A stretch of 64,000 nucleotides of DNA from an uncultured Granulosicoccus sp. (lineage in GTDB: Bacteria; Pseudomonadota; Gammaproteobacteria; Granulosicoccales; Granulosicoccaceae), in the NCBI GenBank assembly GCA_947492525.1, contig CANLNQ010000018.1, positions 1 through 64,000 of the forward strand, written 5' to 3'. The notes under the pieces were generated by a model. It did not search any database, was not told the DNA's origin, and saw nothing but the letters and a program-made list of their open reading frames with translations. Made by a program: the position numbers and the translations under genes. Below, in pieces: positions 25,700 through 35,407 of this stretch. The stretch's first letter is position 1. The number at the start of each line of letters is the position of its first letter.

Positions 25700-27124
25700 A
25701 TGCGGTGCCGCAAGACGAATCAGGCTGTAACAGGGATACCAGACTTGTCAGATAACTCATACAGATCGGCCGCCCGCAGCTTGCTGGACGCCTTCCGGTC
25801 AAAACAGGACTGGTTTTTCAGCGGCAAGGAATACGCAGCACTCCCCGAATCCCTGCGCACGGCGATCGAGGAGCAGCAACATGGCAGCGAGCGCCTGATC
25901 AGCTGGATACAGCTGTCGATTCTGCTGGTGTTTGCCATGCTGTATGCCGCCGCACCCAATACGCTACCGGAGGATGGACAATTCGAACCGGTACCGATTT
26001 TTCTGAGCATCTGGTGCCTGTTCGCCTGCCTGCGCCTGTTTCTGACCTACAAGGTCCGCTTGAGCTACCCCCTTCTGGTCATCTCGGTACTGGTTGACAT
26101 GGCCTTGCTGATGGGACTGATCTGGTCGTTTCATCTGCAGTACGAGCAACCTCCCGCGTTCTATCTCAAGTCACCGACGCTGCTGTATGTCTTCATCTTC
26201 ATTGCCCTGCGCGCACTGCGATTCGAACCCGGCTTTGTATTGTTATCAGGCATCGTTGCCGCCTGTGGCTGGTCGATACTGGTCGCGCTGGCCGTCCTGA
26301 GCGAGCCATCCCACTCGGTCGTGACCCGAGACTACGTGGTCTATCTGACGTCCAATCAGGTGCTGATAGGTGGCGAACTGGACAAGATCATCTCGATTCT
26401 CGTGGTGACCATCATCATGACGCTGGCAGTGGCACGGGGACGGCGCCTGCTGATTCAGGCCATCGTGGAAGGCCGAACAGCCGAGAATCTGTCGCTGTTC
26501 GTGCCACATGAAGTGGCAGAACAGATCACGAACACCAGCGGTCCGCTGATCGATGCACAGACGGAAAGTCGGGAGGCCAGCATACTCTTTGTCGATCTCG
26601 CCTCCTTCACCAGCCTGGCGGAGCGCCTGCCGCCTGAAGAACTGATCACGACGCTGAACGAATTCTTCACGCTCATTGCGGAACCCATCGAACGCAATCA
26701 GGGGGTCATCAACCAGTTTCAGGGCGATGCCATACTGGCCAGTTTCAACCTGCCCACGCGTGATCTTGAGCATGCCACCCACGCAGTCAGGGCTGCCATC
26801 GAGATTCAGGAGCTGTTGCAGGATCACGAGTTTGCCGGCGGCATCCGCTTGTCGGTCCGCGCGGGTATCAACACCGGCACCATCGTTGGCGGATTCATCG
26901 GTACGGCAGACCGGCTGAGCTATACCGTCTACGGGGATGAGGTGAACATAGCCGCCAGGTTGCAGGAACTGGGCAAGCAGTATCAGGCCAGCAACCTGAT
27001 TTCAGCCAGAACACGGCTGTTGTGCGACCGGCAGGCCTTCAGGTTCACGCGCAAAGGCAGCGAAATACTCAGAGGGCGCAGCAAGCCGGTGAAGATCTAC
27101 GAAGCACGCAGGCGCCGTCCGTGA
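25700..27124 (+). CDS. Membrane class III adenylate/guanylate cyclase
   Basis: A 474-residue cyclase. A cytoplasmic N-terminus (about 1-60) precedes six hydrophobic helices (about 65-255) and a catalytic domain (about 285-470). Metal-binding Asp residues are in ILFVDLASFTSLAE and FQGDAILASF. The transition-state Asn and Arg are in YGDEVNIAARLQ, so it should be active. Cyclic AMP is the usual product; cGMP cannot be excluded. The start may be the ATG at 25700 or a TTG at 25745. It is convergent with a stand-alone cNMP-binding protein and an ABC protein with a cNMP domain, its likely downstream targets. Confidence 0.88.
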   Translation: MRCRKTNQAVTGIPDLSDNSYRSAARSLLDAFRSKQDWFFSGKEYAALPESLRTAIEEQQHGSERLISWIQLSILLVFAMLYAAAPNTLPEDGQFEPVPIFLSIWCLFACLRLFLTYKVRLSYPLLVISVLVDMALLMGLIWSFHLQYEQPPAFYLKSPTLLYVFIFIALRALRFEPGFVLLSGIVAACGWSILVALAVLSEPSHSVVTRDYVVYLTSNQVLIGGELDKIISILVVTIIMTLAVARGRRLLIQAIVEGRTAENLSLFVPHEVAEQITNTSGPLIDAQTESREASILFVDLASFTSLAERLPPEELITTLNEFFTLIAEPIERNQGVINQFQGDAILASFNLPTRDLEHATHAVRAAIEIQELLQDHEFAGGIRLSVRAGINTGTIVGGFIGTADRLSYTVYGDEVNIAARLQELGKQYQASNLISARTRLLCDRQAFRFTRKGSEILRGRSKPVKIYEARRRRP

Positions 27125-27142
27125 ACACGGGCAGCTGTTCGA

Positions 27143-27607
27143 TCAGGATTTGATCCGGTCACTGGAGAGCGCCTCCACCTGATTGCGCAGGTTGACCAGT
27201 CGTGCCGATAGCAGTCTCATCATGGACAGCGCGGTCTGGGGATCATTGATGACCGTACTGATGAACAATTCACTTTCGAACCCGATCACTTCGCAATCAG
27301 TGGTAGCGCGGATGGATGCGTTGCGAGGTTCACCGGTTATCACGGCCATTTCGCCGACCAGTTCACCACTGCCTTGCAGGGCAATGGGAATCTCACCACG
27401 GTTGGAATCCACAAGCACCGAGCACTCACCGTGCACGATGGCGAACACATTGTCCGAATTGTCGCCCTGATGAAACAGATACTCACCTGCCTTGAGCTGG
27501 TAGCGCTGGCTGACGAAGATCAGTCGCTTCAGCTGAATGGGGTCCAGACTCTCGAAAAGTTCGATACTCCTGAGAAGTTCGTATTCGTCATCAATACTCA
27601 TGGTCAT
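27143..27607 (-). CDS. Stand-alone cyclic-nucleotide-binding domain protein
   Basis: A 154-residue protein that is almost entirely one CAP-type cNMP-binding beta-barrel (about 12-130). It has the features LFHQGDNSDNVFAIVHGEC and the phosphate-binding cassette GEMAVITGEPRNASI with the cassette Arg retained. There is no helix-turn-helix, so it is not a transcription factor. It follows the cNMP-domain ABC gene by 63 bp on the same strand and is convergent with the cyclase, 18 bp from its stop. It may be a regulatory subunit for the ABC protein. Either ATG (27607 or 27601) could start it. Confidence 0.85.
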   Translation of the reverse strand: MTMSIDDEYELLRSIELFESLDPIQLKRLIFVSQRYQLKAGEYLFHQGDNSDNVFAIVHGECSVLVDSNRGEIPIALQGSGELVGEMAVITGEPRNASIRATTDCEVIGFESELFISTVINDPQTALSMMRLLSARLVNLRNQVEALSSDRIKS

Positions 27608-27670
27608 GCTCTACTGTTATCGACTCGCCACCCGCGGGCAATTCGTCTTTGGCTGTACCTGAAAAATCGG

Positions 27671-30600
27671 TCACGACGTGAGTACGCTGGATAGCTCACG
27701 GTTCGTACTGGCCAGTCGCTGCGCGACGACCTGCAGGATCTGATACCCCATTGCGCTGTCCGACTGCAACATGTCCATGAAGACATCCTTGTTCAGTCGC
27801 AGAACTCCCAGGTCGGTGACGGCCTCGACCGTGGCGGTTCGGGGCTCATCGGAGAGCATGGCAAGCTCGCCGATCACCTCGTCGTCACCGCACTCCTGTA
27901 CCTCTCTCTGCGCACTGCCATTGGATATCAGAACTCTCGCCCTGCCCTCCACGATGACATACAGGCAGTCGGCTTCATCCCCCTGCTGAAACAGCGACTC
28001 TCCCCGGGAAAAGCTCATGGACTCACAGCTGTTGGCCAGGATCAGCAGGTGCGGATCATCCATCAGGCGGAACAGGGGTATACCCTTGAGCAAGGCCAGT
28101 CGCCTGCCTTCATCAATGGTGAAGGGCTCGCGTGAAACCGGCAATTCCGACTCGCTGGCGTTGTCCTCCTCCTCCTCATCAGCCGGCGCTGCGACCTCCT
28201 CGATCTTGACGATCTTGCCGGACTTCAGATAGGCCACTCGATCAAACAGGGGCAGAAAACGTGCCTGATTGTCGACCCAGAACAGGCTCAGCGACGGAAA
28301 CTGCTTCTTGATGTTCACCAGAATCCGTTCGATCTCATCACTGTCCAGACCTCCCAGGCCTTCATTGACGATAAGCACGCGCGGCTGCTTCAACAAGGCC
28401 TTGGCCAGCAACAGCTTCTGGCGCTGCGATACCGGCAGCAGACCGCCAGCGAGACCGGCGGGTGCCGCCAGCCCGATATCGAGTATCGGCGAAACCAGGT
28501 TCAGGCTTCTCAGCACCTTCACGATAAGCTGATAGACCTTGTTTTCAGCGCCCAGGCGACCGAAGACCACACGGCCGAAGATGATGTTCTCGACCAGAGG
28601 CGTGTTGGCGTTGTATTCATCCGGCGAAAAGAACTGGATCTGTCCGCGCGACTGTTCGTCCAGCTCCGTGGCAAATCGCTGCCTCAGTGACAGAATCTTC
28701 TCCTTGTCCTGTTCCTCGAGAATGCCCAGTCGATGACGCCCGGGGATCAGGTTGTACGGCAGGGAGCGCAACAGTTTCCGGTCATCGATCGACAGACTGT
28801 CCAGACTACCCTTCTTCTCCATCACGCCCAGTACACGCTTCAGTCTGGGCAGGTCTTCGGCTTCGATGAAGCTGTAACGGTCGAAGAACTCGTGGCCCGG
28901 CGGCAGATCCGAGAACAGCTCGACAATCGTGGTTGCCGCCTTGATTGCCGCATCGTCCAGCGTCCGGGTAAGATCGTACTCATCCAGCAATGAGCGCAGC
29001 ACGGGGTGTTCGGCCAGCCCTTCGGCTGAAAAACGCTCATCGCAGGATGCACCGAACAGAATATTGTCGGCCAGGGATGCACTGTCGTTGTACTGGTCGG
29101 GGTCGAGAAACTCGACGAGCGATTCCAGGCCGTCGTTCTGCACTCGCTCCTTGAACAGATTTCTCGCCTCGATGATTCTGACTGTCAGTTCGGGAAAATC
29201 GGAGGGCTCGATGGTGCGCGCCAGTGCGTAGCGAACCAGATCATCCTCCACTTCGACCGTCTGCAGAATGTCATCCAGACGCTGTGTGAGCAGCTCGGCG
29301 CTGTCGACACCGGCACTGCGGTGATCCACCCAGTCGGCGTTGATCGGCACATCGCTGTTGCCCGACAGTCGAGCCTCCTCCTGCCAGTTCTTGAAACAGA
29401 TGTCTTCATCGATCGTCATGCCCTCGATCACACCGTCCTGCGGCTGATATTTCAGGCCGAGCAGCACGTTGTCTCTGATCGATCCGGAGAACAGGTAGGA
29501 ATCGTGGCCGACGTAACTGACCGCACGACCCGTGGTTACCCTGGGAATCCGCGAGACATCCTGATCAGCGATCAGTATCTTGCCGCTGGAGGGATTCGCC
29601 AGTCTGGCAAACATCTGAGCCAGTGCGTTCTTGCCGCTGTTGCCGGTTCCGACCAGACTGATCCAGTCGCCCCCATTCATGGCCAGGGAGACATTGTTGA
29701 CTTCCTGGATGCCATCGTGGCGCTTCAGACTGACATTGCTCGCAGCAACCGGCAGCCCCTTCAGTTCGTCCAGCCATTGTGGGCCAAACGAATCATCGCC
29801 CGGTACCGTCTCTTCATCGATGGCAAACTGTTCGGTGAGAATCGTGTATCGCATGCGGGCATCGGCCTGTGCCTGGTACCAGGCCAGCAACTCCTTCCAG
29901 GGCGGTGACAGATCCTTGTAGGCGGCAACGGCTGCGACCAGCGCGCCGATGGTCATGTCCCCACGGATGACCAGCAGACCGCCGATGAGAAAGAACAGAA
30001 ACGGCGTCAACTGGGCAATGGAGTTGTTGAGGAACTTGATGAAGAACTTCATCCGGTAGATCTTCACCCGGATATTGAAGATTCCCCCCAGCAGCTTGGA
30101 GAAGTGATCCTTGTAGAAGCTGCTGTTATCGTTGATGTGAATCTCATTGATACCGGCAACCACTTCGCCCAGGTTCTCCGCCAGATTGCGCAGCCGCACG
30201 GTGCGCTGCCGATTCAGCAGATTCACCTTCTTCTGCAACTTGGGAATCAGCCAGGCTTGCAATGGATACAGAGCAATGGCAGCCAGCCCGAGCTTCCAGT
30301 CCTGCACGAACATGAAGACCAGGATGGTCAGCAACATGCCCCCCTGATACAAGGGCAGGGAAAAGGCCTCACCGATGAACCCGCCCAGAGGTTCGGTTTC
30401 CTGATTGACCATCGATACCAGCTCGCCCTGACTGGTACTGCGAAACCTGGCCAATGGAAAGCGCATGATGCGTTCGATCAGCTGCAGGCGCATGCGCCTG
30501 AGCATGCGCTCGCCAAGGGTTCCGCGGTAGATATTGATGACCAGCTTGAAGCCGCTGTTGATCAGCACCAGAAAGAGAAAGAGAAAGCACAGAAACAGCA

Positions 30601-30823
30601 GATACGGCACCTGCTCAAGGGACCCGAAATCGATCGAGAAACCGGCGATATCCAGAACGATGTCGACCGGAAAGTCGGTGCCGCTGATGGCATCGTTGAT
30701 GATCGTCTTGGGAAGATCGAGGCTCAGGTAGTAGAAGGGGAACGACAAGGCGGTCATCAAAACCAGAATGATCTGCTGCCGCTTGCTGTAACGCAGAATG
30801 TAGGCGAACAAGCCGTCTTCCAT
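27671..30823 (-). CDS. ABC-exporter-like protein with aberrant ATPase domain and C-terminal cNMP-binding domain
   Basis: A 1050-residue protein (residue numbers counted from a TTG three codons upstream). A type IV exporter membrane domain (about 15-330) leads into an ATPase domain that is interrupted and degenerate. The P-loop reads VGTGNSGKNAL (about 394-404, Asn in place of Ser/Thr). The Q-loop Gln is replaced in VGHDSYLFSG. Some 340 residues separate this from a poor signature (LLPVSQRQK, about 798-806), Walker B LIVNEGLGGLD (Asn for the usual Asp) and an H-loop without His (FWVDNQ). The insert contains two related segments, FLDPDQYN...DNILFG and FFSPDEYN...ENIIFG. A cNMP domain (about 915-1040, GELAMLSDEPRTATV) ends the protein. 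Start: ATG at 30823. Confidence 0.82.
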   Translation of the reverse strand: MEDGLFAYILRYSKRQQIILVLMTALSFPFYYLSLDLPKTIINDAISGTDFPVDIVLDIAGFSIDFGSLEQVPYLLFLCFLFLFLVLINSGFKLVINIYRGTLGERMLRRMRLQLIERIMRFPLARFRSTSQGELVSMVNQETEPLGGFIGEAFSLPLYQGGMLLTILVFMFVQDWKLGLAAIALYPLQAWLIPKLQKKVNLLNRQRTVRLRNLAENLGEVVAGINEIHINDNSSFYKDHFSKLLGGIFNIRVKIYRMKFFIKFLNNSIAQLTPFLFFLIGGLLVIRGDMTIGALVAAVAAYKDLSPPWKELLAWYQAQADARMRYTILTEQFAIDEETVPGDDSFGPQWLDELKGLPVAASNVSLKRHDGIQEVNNVSLAMNGGDWISLVGTGNSGKNALAQMFARLANPSSGKILIADQDVSRIPRVTTGRAVSYVGHDSYLFSGSIRDNVLLGLKYQPQDGVIEGMTIDEDICFKNWQEEARLSGNSDVPINADWVDHRSAGVDSAELLTQRLDDILQTVEVEDDLVRYALARTIEPSDFPELTVRIIEARNLFKERVQNDGLESLVEFLDPDQYNDSASLADNILFGASCDERFSAEGLAEHPVLRSLLDEYDLTRTLDDAAIKAATTIVELFSDLPPGHEFFDRYSFIEAEDLPRLKRVLGVMEKKGSLDSLSIDDRKLLRSLPYNLIPGRHRLGILEEQDKEKILSLRQRFATELDEQSRGQIQFFSPDEYNANTPLVENIIFGRVVFGRLGAENKVYQLIVKVLRSLNLVSPILDIGLAAPAGLAGGLLPVSQRQKLLLAKALLKQPRVLIVNEGLGGLDSDEIERILVNIKKQFPSLSLFWVDNQARFLPLFDRVAYLKSGKIVKIEEVAAPADEEEEDNASESELPVSREPFTIDEGRRLALLKGIPLFRLMDDPHLLILANSCESMSFSRGESLFQQGDEADCLYVIVEGRARVLISNGSAQREVQECGDDEVIGELAMLSDEPRTATVEAVTDLGVLRLNKDVFMDMLQSDSAMGYQILQVVAQRLASTNRELSSVLTS

Positions 30824-31112
30824 TGAGTACAACCCTTGTAGTGATCTGGTCCGGCTCGGATGGCCTTCTGGTTAACAGTTACATCCGTGACATGCTCGGC
30901 CCCTGGCACAACGGCATGCCCGACAACCATAACAGACCATCGCGAACCTGTACCAGCGTGAGAGCCTGTCAGGCAGCTGTGCCATCGTTCCGGGACTACC
31001 GCTGGCAGACGAGATTTTCGACCGTCCAGCTGCAATTTTCGCTTGCGATTCTGTCGCCTTCCGCGCAGCATTGGCCGTTTTCGCCACCCCGGCGAATGTG
31101 CCTCGACTGGTC

Positions 31113-32924
31113 ATGCCGAATCTGGACCCCATCACATTTCTCAATAGCTGGATAGTCGCTCATCAGGCCGTCATCGCGCTGCTGTTGCTGATGGTCCTCC
31201 TGGTCGCCTTCTTCGTGGAGCGCTATCCTGCCGAGGTGACGGCCATGGCCGCAGCGGCCGTCTTCGTGCTGCTGGGCTTTGTCTCGACCGATGATGTGTT
31301 GAGCGTCTTCTCGAACCCTGCGCCCATCACTATTGCCGCCATGTTCGTCATCTCCGGCGCACTGGTGCGTACCGGATTGCTCGATGCACTGGCCACCGTG
31401 TTCATTCACCACGCCCGCCGCCGCCCCTTGCCCACCATCGGTCTGTTTCTGCTGTTGACCATGGCGAGCTCGGCGTTCATCAACAACACCCCGATCGTGC
31501 TGATCCTCATTCCGGTGGTCATCCGTCTGGCGCAGTCCATGGACATGGCCTCGACACGGCTTCTGATCCCCCTGTCCTATGCCGCGGTTCTCGGTGGTAC
31601 CTGTACCCTGATCGGTACCTCCACCAATCTGCTGGTGGACGGTGTGGTCAGAGAGGCAGGCATGACCCCCTTCACCCTGTTCGAGATAGCCCCGGTGGGC
31701 ATCTCGGTGGCCATCGCCGGCGGTCTGATGCTGTTGCTGCTGGGCCCTTATCTGTTACCGGACAGACCGGCCGGAAAGAAAGGGTCGATCATCAGTGAAT
31801 CCGAATTCCTCTCGGAAGTGACCTTTCTGGAAAACTACCCCGACCTCGGCAAGAGCGTCTCGCAACTTTCTGATCTGCGCAGACCCGGCATACGACTCAA
31901 GGGAATCCGCGGTGCCGGCCTGCTCATGCACACCCAATTCAGTGACCATCAGGTGCGCGCCGGAGATCGAATTGTCCTCAGCGCCCCGACCTCAGAGCTG
32001 CTGACACTGCGCGAGAAGACAGGACTCAGAGTCGGCATGCGACATACCCAGGACAATGAGTCCGCTGAAAAGCCTGTCATCGCCGAAGCCATCGTGACGC
32101 CTCTGCGTTCGGCCCGCGGTGAACGTATCGTGAACCTGGCGCTCGGCCGTCGTCACGGACTGCGCGTGCTGGGGGTCTACCGTCACGGCGAGGCGGCCGG
32201 GCCAGACCTGTCCACGATTCGCCTGCAGGCCGCTGATCGACTGCTGATGGAAGGCCCACCCGAGGGCTTCGATTCTCTGGCGTTGAAAGGTGATCTGGCG
32301 TCCATCTCCCGCTCCAACGAACGCGCCTTCAGGCGTCACCATGCACCGGCCGCCTTTTTCATCCTGATGGCCGTTGTGATTCTTGCGGCCTTCAATGTCA
32401 TGAGTATCAGTGTGCTGGCCATGCTGGCGGTGGCCGTGTTGCTGCTGATGCGTTGCATCGACAACGATGAAGCCTGGGCCTCGATGGACCTGTCCGTGCT
32501 GGTTCTCATCTGCGCCATGCTGGTGGTCGGACTGGGGCTGCAGAACACCGGCGCGGTAGACCTGATTGTCAATGCCGTGGCGCCGATGCTGTCCACCCTG
32601 CCGCCGTTTGCCACTCTGGTGCTGATCTATGTCATGGCATCGATACTGACCGAGCTGGTCACCAACAATGCCGTTGCCGTGGTACTGACGCCCATTGCCA
32701 TCGGCCTGGCGGAACAGGCGGGTGTGGATGCCCGCAGCCTGGTAGTTGCCATCATGATCGGCGCCAGTGCCAGCTTTGCCACCCCTATCGGTTACCAGAC
32801 CAATACCCTGGTGTACGGTGCCGGCAACTATCGCTTCAGCGATTTTCTCAAGGTCGGCATTCCCATGAATATCGTGGTGGGCGTGGTGGCACTGCTGGCC
32901 ATCAGTGTTTTCTTCCCACTGTAG
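31113..32924 (+). CDS. SLC13/DASS-family transporter with two TrkA-C domains
   Basis: A 603-residue transporter. Two membrane halves flank a cytoplasmic insert with two RCK/TrkA-C-like domains (about 200-400). Each half carries the SLC13-type SNT-like hairpin motif: SSAFINNTPIV and TLIGTSTNLLVDG in the first, ELVTNNAVAVVLTP and ATPIGYQTNTLVYG in the second. Relatives move sulfate, phosphate or dicarboxylates with sodium. The insert-bearing branch is often annotated as sulfate or anion permease. The substrate is not determined. I chose the ATG at 31113 over an upstream TTG. It is divergent from the cNMP-ABC gene. Confidence 0.85.
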   Translation: MPNLDPITFLNSWIVAHQAVIALLLLMVLLVAFFVERYPAEVTAMAAAAVFVLLGFVSTDDVLSVFSNPAPITIAAMFVISGALVRTGLLDALATVFIHHARRRPLPTIGLFLLLTMASSAFINNTPIVLILIPVVIRLAQSMDMASTRLLIPLSYAAVLGGTCTLIGTSTNLLVDGVVREAGMTPFTLFEIAPVGISVAIAGGLMLLLLGPYLLPDRPAGKKGSIISESEFLSEVTFLENYPDLGKSVSQLSDLRRPGIRLKGIRGAGLLMHTQFSDHQVRAGDRIVLSAPTSELLTLREKTGLRVGMRHTQDNESAEKPVIAEAIVTPLRSARGERIVNLALGRRHGLRVLGVYRHGEAAGPDLSTIRLQAADRLLMEGPPEGFDSLALKGDLASISRSNERAFRRHHAPAAFFILMAVVILAAFNVMSISVLAMLAVAVLLLMRCIDNDEAWASMDLSVLVLICAMLVVGLGLQNTGAVDLIVNAVAPMLSTLPPFATLVLIYVMASILTELVTNNAVAVVLTPIAIGLAEQAGVDARSLVVAIMIGASASFATPIGYQTNTLVYGAGNYRFSDFLKVGIPMNIVVGVVALLAISVFFPL

Positions 32925-32943
32925 AACCGCGCCATACGGTTCT
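32923..32943. terminator. Hairpin between SLC13 and hrpB genes
   Basis: AGAACCG-cgccata-CGGTTCT, a perfect 7-bp stem overlapping the SLC13 stop, in a 21-bp convergent gap before the hrpB stop. No T tract follows on either strand. Confidence 0.5.
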
Positions 32944-32945
32944 CT

Positions 32946-35387
32946 CTACTTGCGACGCTTGGCGTGGGTGGTCGGTTTGGCGGCCAGTGGATCGTCCGGC
33001 CAGACATGTTTCGGATAGCGGCCCGCCATCTCCTTCTTCACTTCCGGGTAGCTGTTGGTCCAGAAGTTGGCCAGATCCTCGGTGACCTGTACCGGGCGTC
33101 TGGCCGGAGACAACAGTTCGACCTTCAGCGGTACCCGCCCCTTGGCAACTGCCGGGTTCTCGGCGCAGCCGAGCATCTCCTGCAAGCGGACCGACAACAC
33201 CGGGTTGCCCGGCTGCACATAGCTCAGACTGATCTTCGAGCCACTGGGCACGGTGTAACGCCGGGGCAGCCATTCATCCATCATGACTTGCTGAGGGTAG
33301 TCCAATAGGCTGTTCAGAATCTTGTGCAGATCCAGCTGGCGCAGCGCCTTCATGCTGCCCAGACCGTTCAACCAGGGCAGCAACCAGCCCTCTAGAGTCT
33401 GCATCAATGACTCATCATCCACGGCCGGGAATTCACCCACCCGCCCCTCGGGTGCGAGGTCGCGCATGCGCAGCACGCGAGCCTGCCATTCACGGCAATC
33501 GTCCGTCCACGGCAGACAGGCGATACCCTGTGAGCGAATTCCCCCTAACAGAGCCGATGCCCGGTCAGCGGGGCTGATATTGCTCATGGGCCGGGAGTCG
33601 ACCAACAGGCTGCCCAGCATGAGCCGCCGCTCGGCCAGCACCCGCTGCTGGCGATCATCCCAGTCCAGGTGTGATATCGAGGTAAACAGTTCCGGAGAAT
33701 GCTGCTGCAGTTCATCCATGTCCAGCGACAGGGCCTTGAACACCCGGGCCTGGTTACCAGCGCCGCCCAATTGAGCCACCACCAGCCAGGGACTGTGGGC
33801 CAGTGGGTCCTGGGCGTCGATGATGGCGCCGGCCCCACAGGCCAGCAGGAATCTGCCGGGCTCCCCGGGGCGACGCTGGGCTATCCAGTCGGGATAGGCC
33901 TGTGCAAGCAGCACCGCCGGTGAAGGAGCTGATGAGCTTGCCGGACCGGCTTCCGGCGTGACCAGACGCGCCAGCTGGGCGACTCGCCGCTGCAGGGGTG
34001 CAGACAGTTTGAGCTTCAATAGGGGCTCCAGATCCACACCAGTCGCACCGCGTGGTTGTTCTTCGAGCCAGACCGCCAGACGTGACGCCTGTTCGAGCTC
34101 ACCGTTGGACGCTGCCCATAACAGCATATGTGCCAGACGCGGATGCAGTGGCAAGGCGGCGGCAGCTCGACCGTGGGCCGTCAGTTGGCCCTTGTCCCAC
34201 AAGCCCAGTCTGACCAGCAGATCCTCGGCACGGGCCAGGCTTGCCGGCGGTGGCGGTTCCAGCCAGGGCAGGTCATTGTCGGCTGACGCACCCCACAGAC
34301 CCAGTTCCAGCAACAGAGGCGCCAGATCGGCACGCAGAATTTCCGGCTGCCAGTGCTGCGCCCGTCGCGCGTGCCCTTCCTCGTTCCACAGGCGGTAGCA
34401 GCAGCCCGCCGCGGTCCGACCCGCGCGTCCGGCGCGCTGCGTGGCACTGGCCTGGCTGGCCATGACGGTCTCCAGACGCTGAGCGCCCGTGCTGCTGTCC
34501 ATCCGCCCACGCCGCTCCAGACCCGAGTCAACGACCACGCGCACACCATCGATGGTGATGGAGGTCTCCGCCAGACTGGTCGCCAGGATCACGCGCCGGA
34601 TCCCGGGTGTCGCAGCCCGGGTGGCCTCGCGCTGTTCGGCTGCACCCACGCCACTGTGGAGACGATGCAATATCTGGCCCTCGTCGAGTCGATTCTGCAA
34701 CAGGCTCGCCGAGCGATTGATCTCCGCCACACCGGGCAGAAACACCAGGATATCCCCCTCCTGTTCTGTCAGCGCCCGCAGCACCGTGCTGACGATGCGT
34801 TGCGGCAGAGGATCATTTTTCTCACCCACCCAGATGATGTCGACCGGGTGCTGGCGTACCGAGCAATGGAACTGTCTGGCAGCCCCCAGGTGGGTCTGGA
34901 TGTCATCGGTCTGCAGGGTTGCCGACATCAGCAACAATCGCAGATCGTCGCGCAAGGCCTGCTGTACCTCCAGGCACAGTGCCAGACCGACATCGGCATG
35001 CAGGCTGCGCTCGTGAAATTCATCGAAGATCACCAGGCCCACGCCTTCCAGCAACGGGTCTTCCTGCAACAGGCGCGTCAACACACCTTCGGTCACCACT
35101 TCCAGCTGCGTCTGTCCGGACACACGAGTATCACCGCGCATCCGCAAGCCGACACGCTGCCCGACCTTCTCGCCCAGATGAAACGCCAGACGTTCTGCCA
35201 CCGAGCGCGCAGCCAGACGTCGTGGCTCCAGCAGAATGATCCTGCCGCCGGGCATCTGGCTCAGCAGCAGTGCCAGTGGCAGACCGGTACTCTTGCCGGC
35301 GCCTGGTTCGGCGCGCAGCAGCACATTGCCGGCGGACAGGGCCTTGGCGACATCATCGGCCAGCGCCAGTACCGGCAGCGACGACAC
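32946..35387 (-). CDS. hrpB: ATP-dependent helicase HrpB
   Basis: An 813-residue DEAH-box helicase of the HrpB family. It starts near LPVLALADDVAKAL, followed by the P-loop EPGAGKST, motif II DEFHERSLHADVGLAL, motif III SATL, and the motif VI region ATQRAGRAGRTAAGCCYRLW. The C-terminal HrpB-specific domain is present (ATPARRPVQVTEDLANFWTNSYPEVKKEM-like end). The cellular role of HrpB is unclear. I chose GTG 35387 because the family begins a few residues before LPV. GTGs at 35411 and 35429 are in frame but overlap the upstream ElyC-like gene. Confidence 0.93.
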   Translation of the reverse strand: MSSLPVLALADDVAKALSAGNVLLRAEPGAGKSTGLPLALLLSQMPGGRIILLEPRRLAARSVAERLAFHLGEKVGQRVGLRMRGDTRVSGQTQLEVVTEGVLTRLLQEDPLLEGVGLVIFDEFHERSLHADVGLALCLEVQQALRDDLRLLLMSATLQTDDIQTHLGAARQFHCSVRQHPVDIIWVGEKNDPLPQRIVSTVLRALTEQEGDILVFLPGVAEINRSASLLQNRLDEGQILHRLHSGVGAAEQREATRAATPGIRRVILATSLAETSITIDGVRVVVDSGLERRGRMDSSTGAQRLETVMASQASATQRAGRAGRTAAGCCYRLWNEEGHARRAQHWQPEILRADLAPLLLELGLWGASADNDLPWLEPPPPASLARAEDLLVRLGLWDKGQLTAHGRAAAALPLHPRLAHMLLWAASNGELEQASRLAVWLEEQPRGATGVDLEPLLKLKLSAPLQRRVAQLARLVTPEAGPASSSAPSPAVLLAQAYPDWIAQRRPGEPGRFLLACGAGAIIDAQDPLAHSPWLVVAQLGGAGNQARVFKALSLDMDELQQHSPELFTSISHLDWDDRQQRVLAERRLMLGSLLVDSRPMSNISPADRASALLGGIRSQGIACLPWTDDCREWQARVLRMRDLAPEGRVGEFPAVDDESLMQTLEGWLLPWLNGLGSMKALRQLDLHKILNSLLDYPQQVMMDEWLPRRYTVPSGSKISLSYVQPGNPVLSVRLQEMLGCAENPAVAKGRVPLKVELLSPARRPVQVTEDLANFWTNSYPEVKKEMAGRYPKHVWPDDPLAAKPTTHAKRRK

Positions 35388-35407
35388 ACCATCAGGTAGT
35401 CCCTGAA

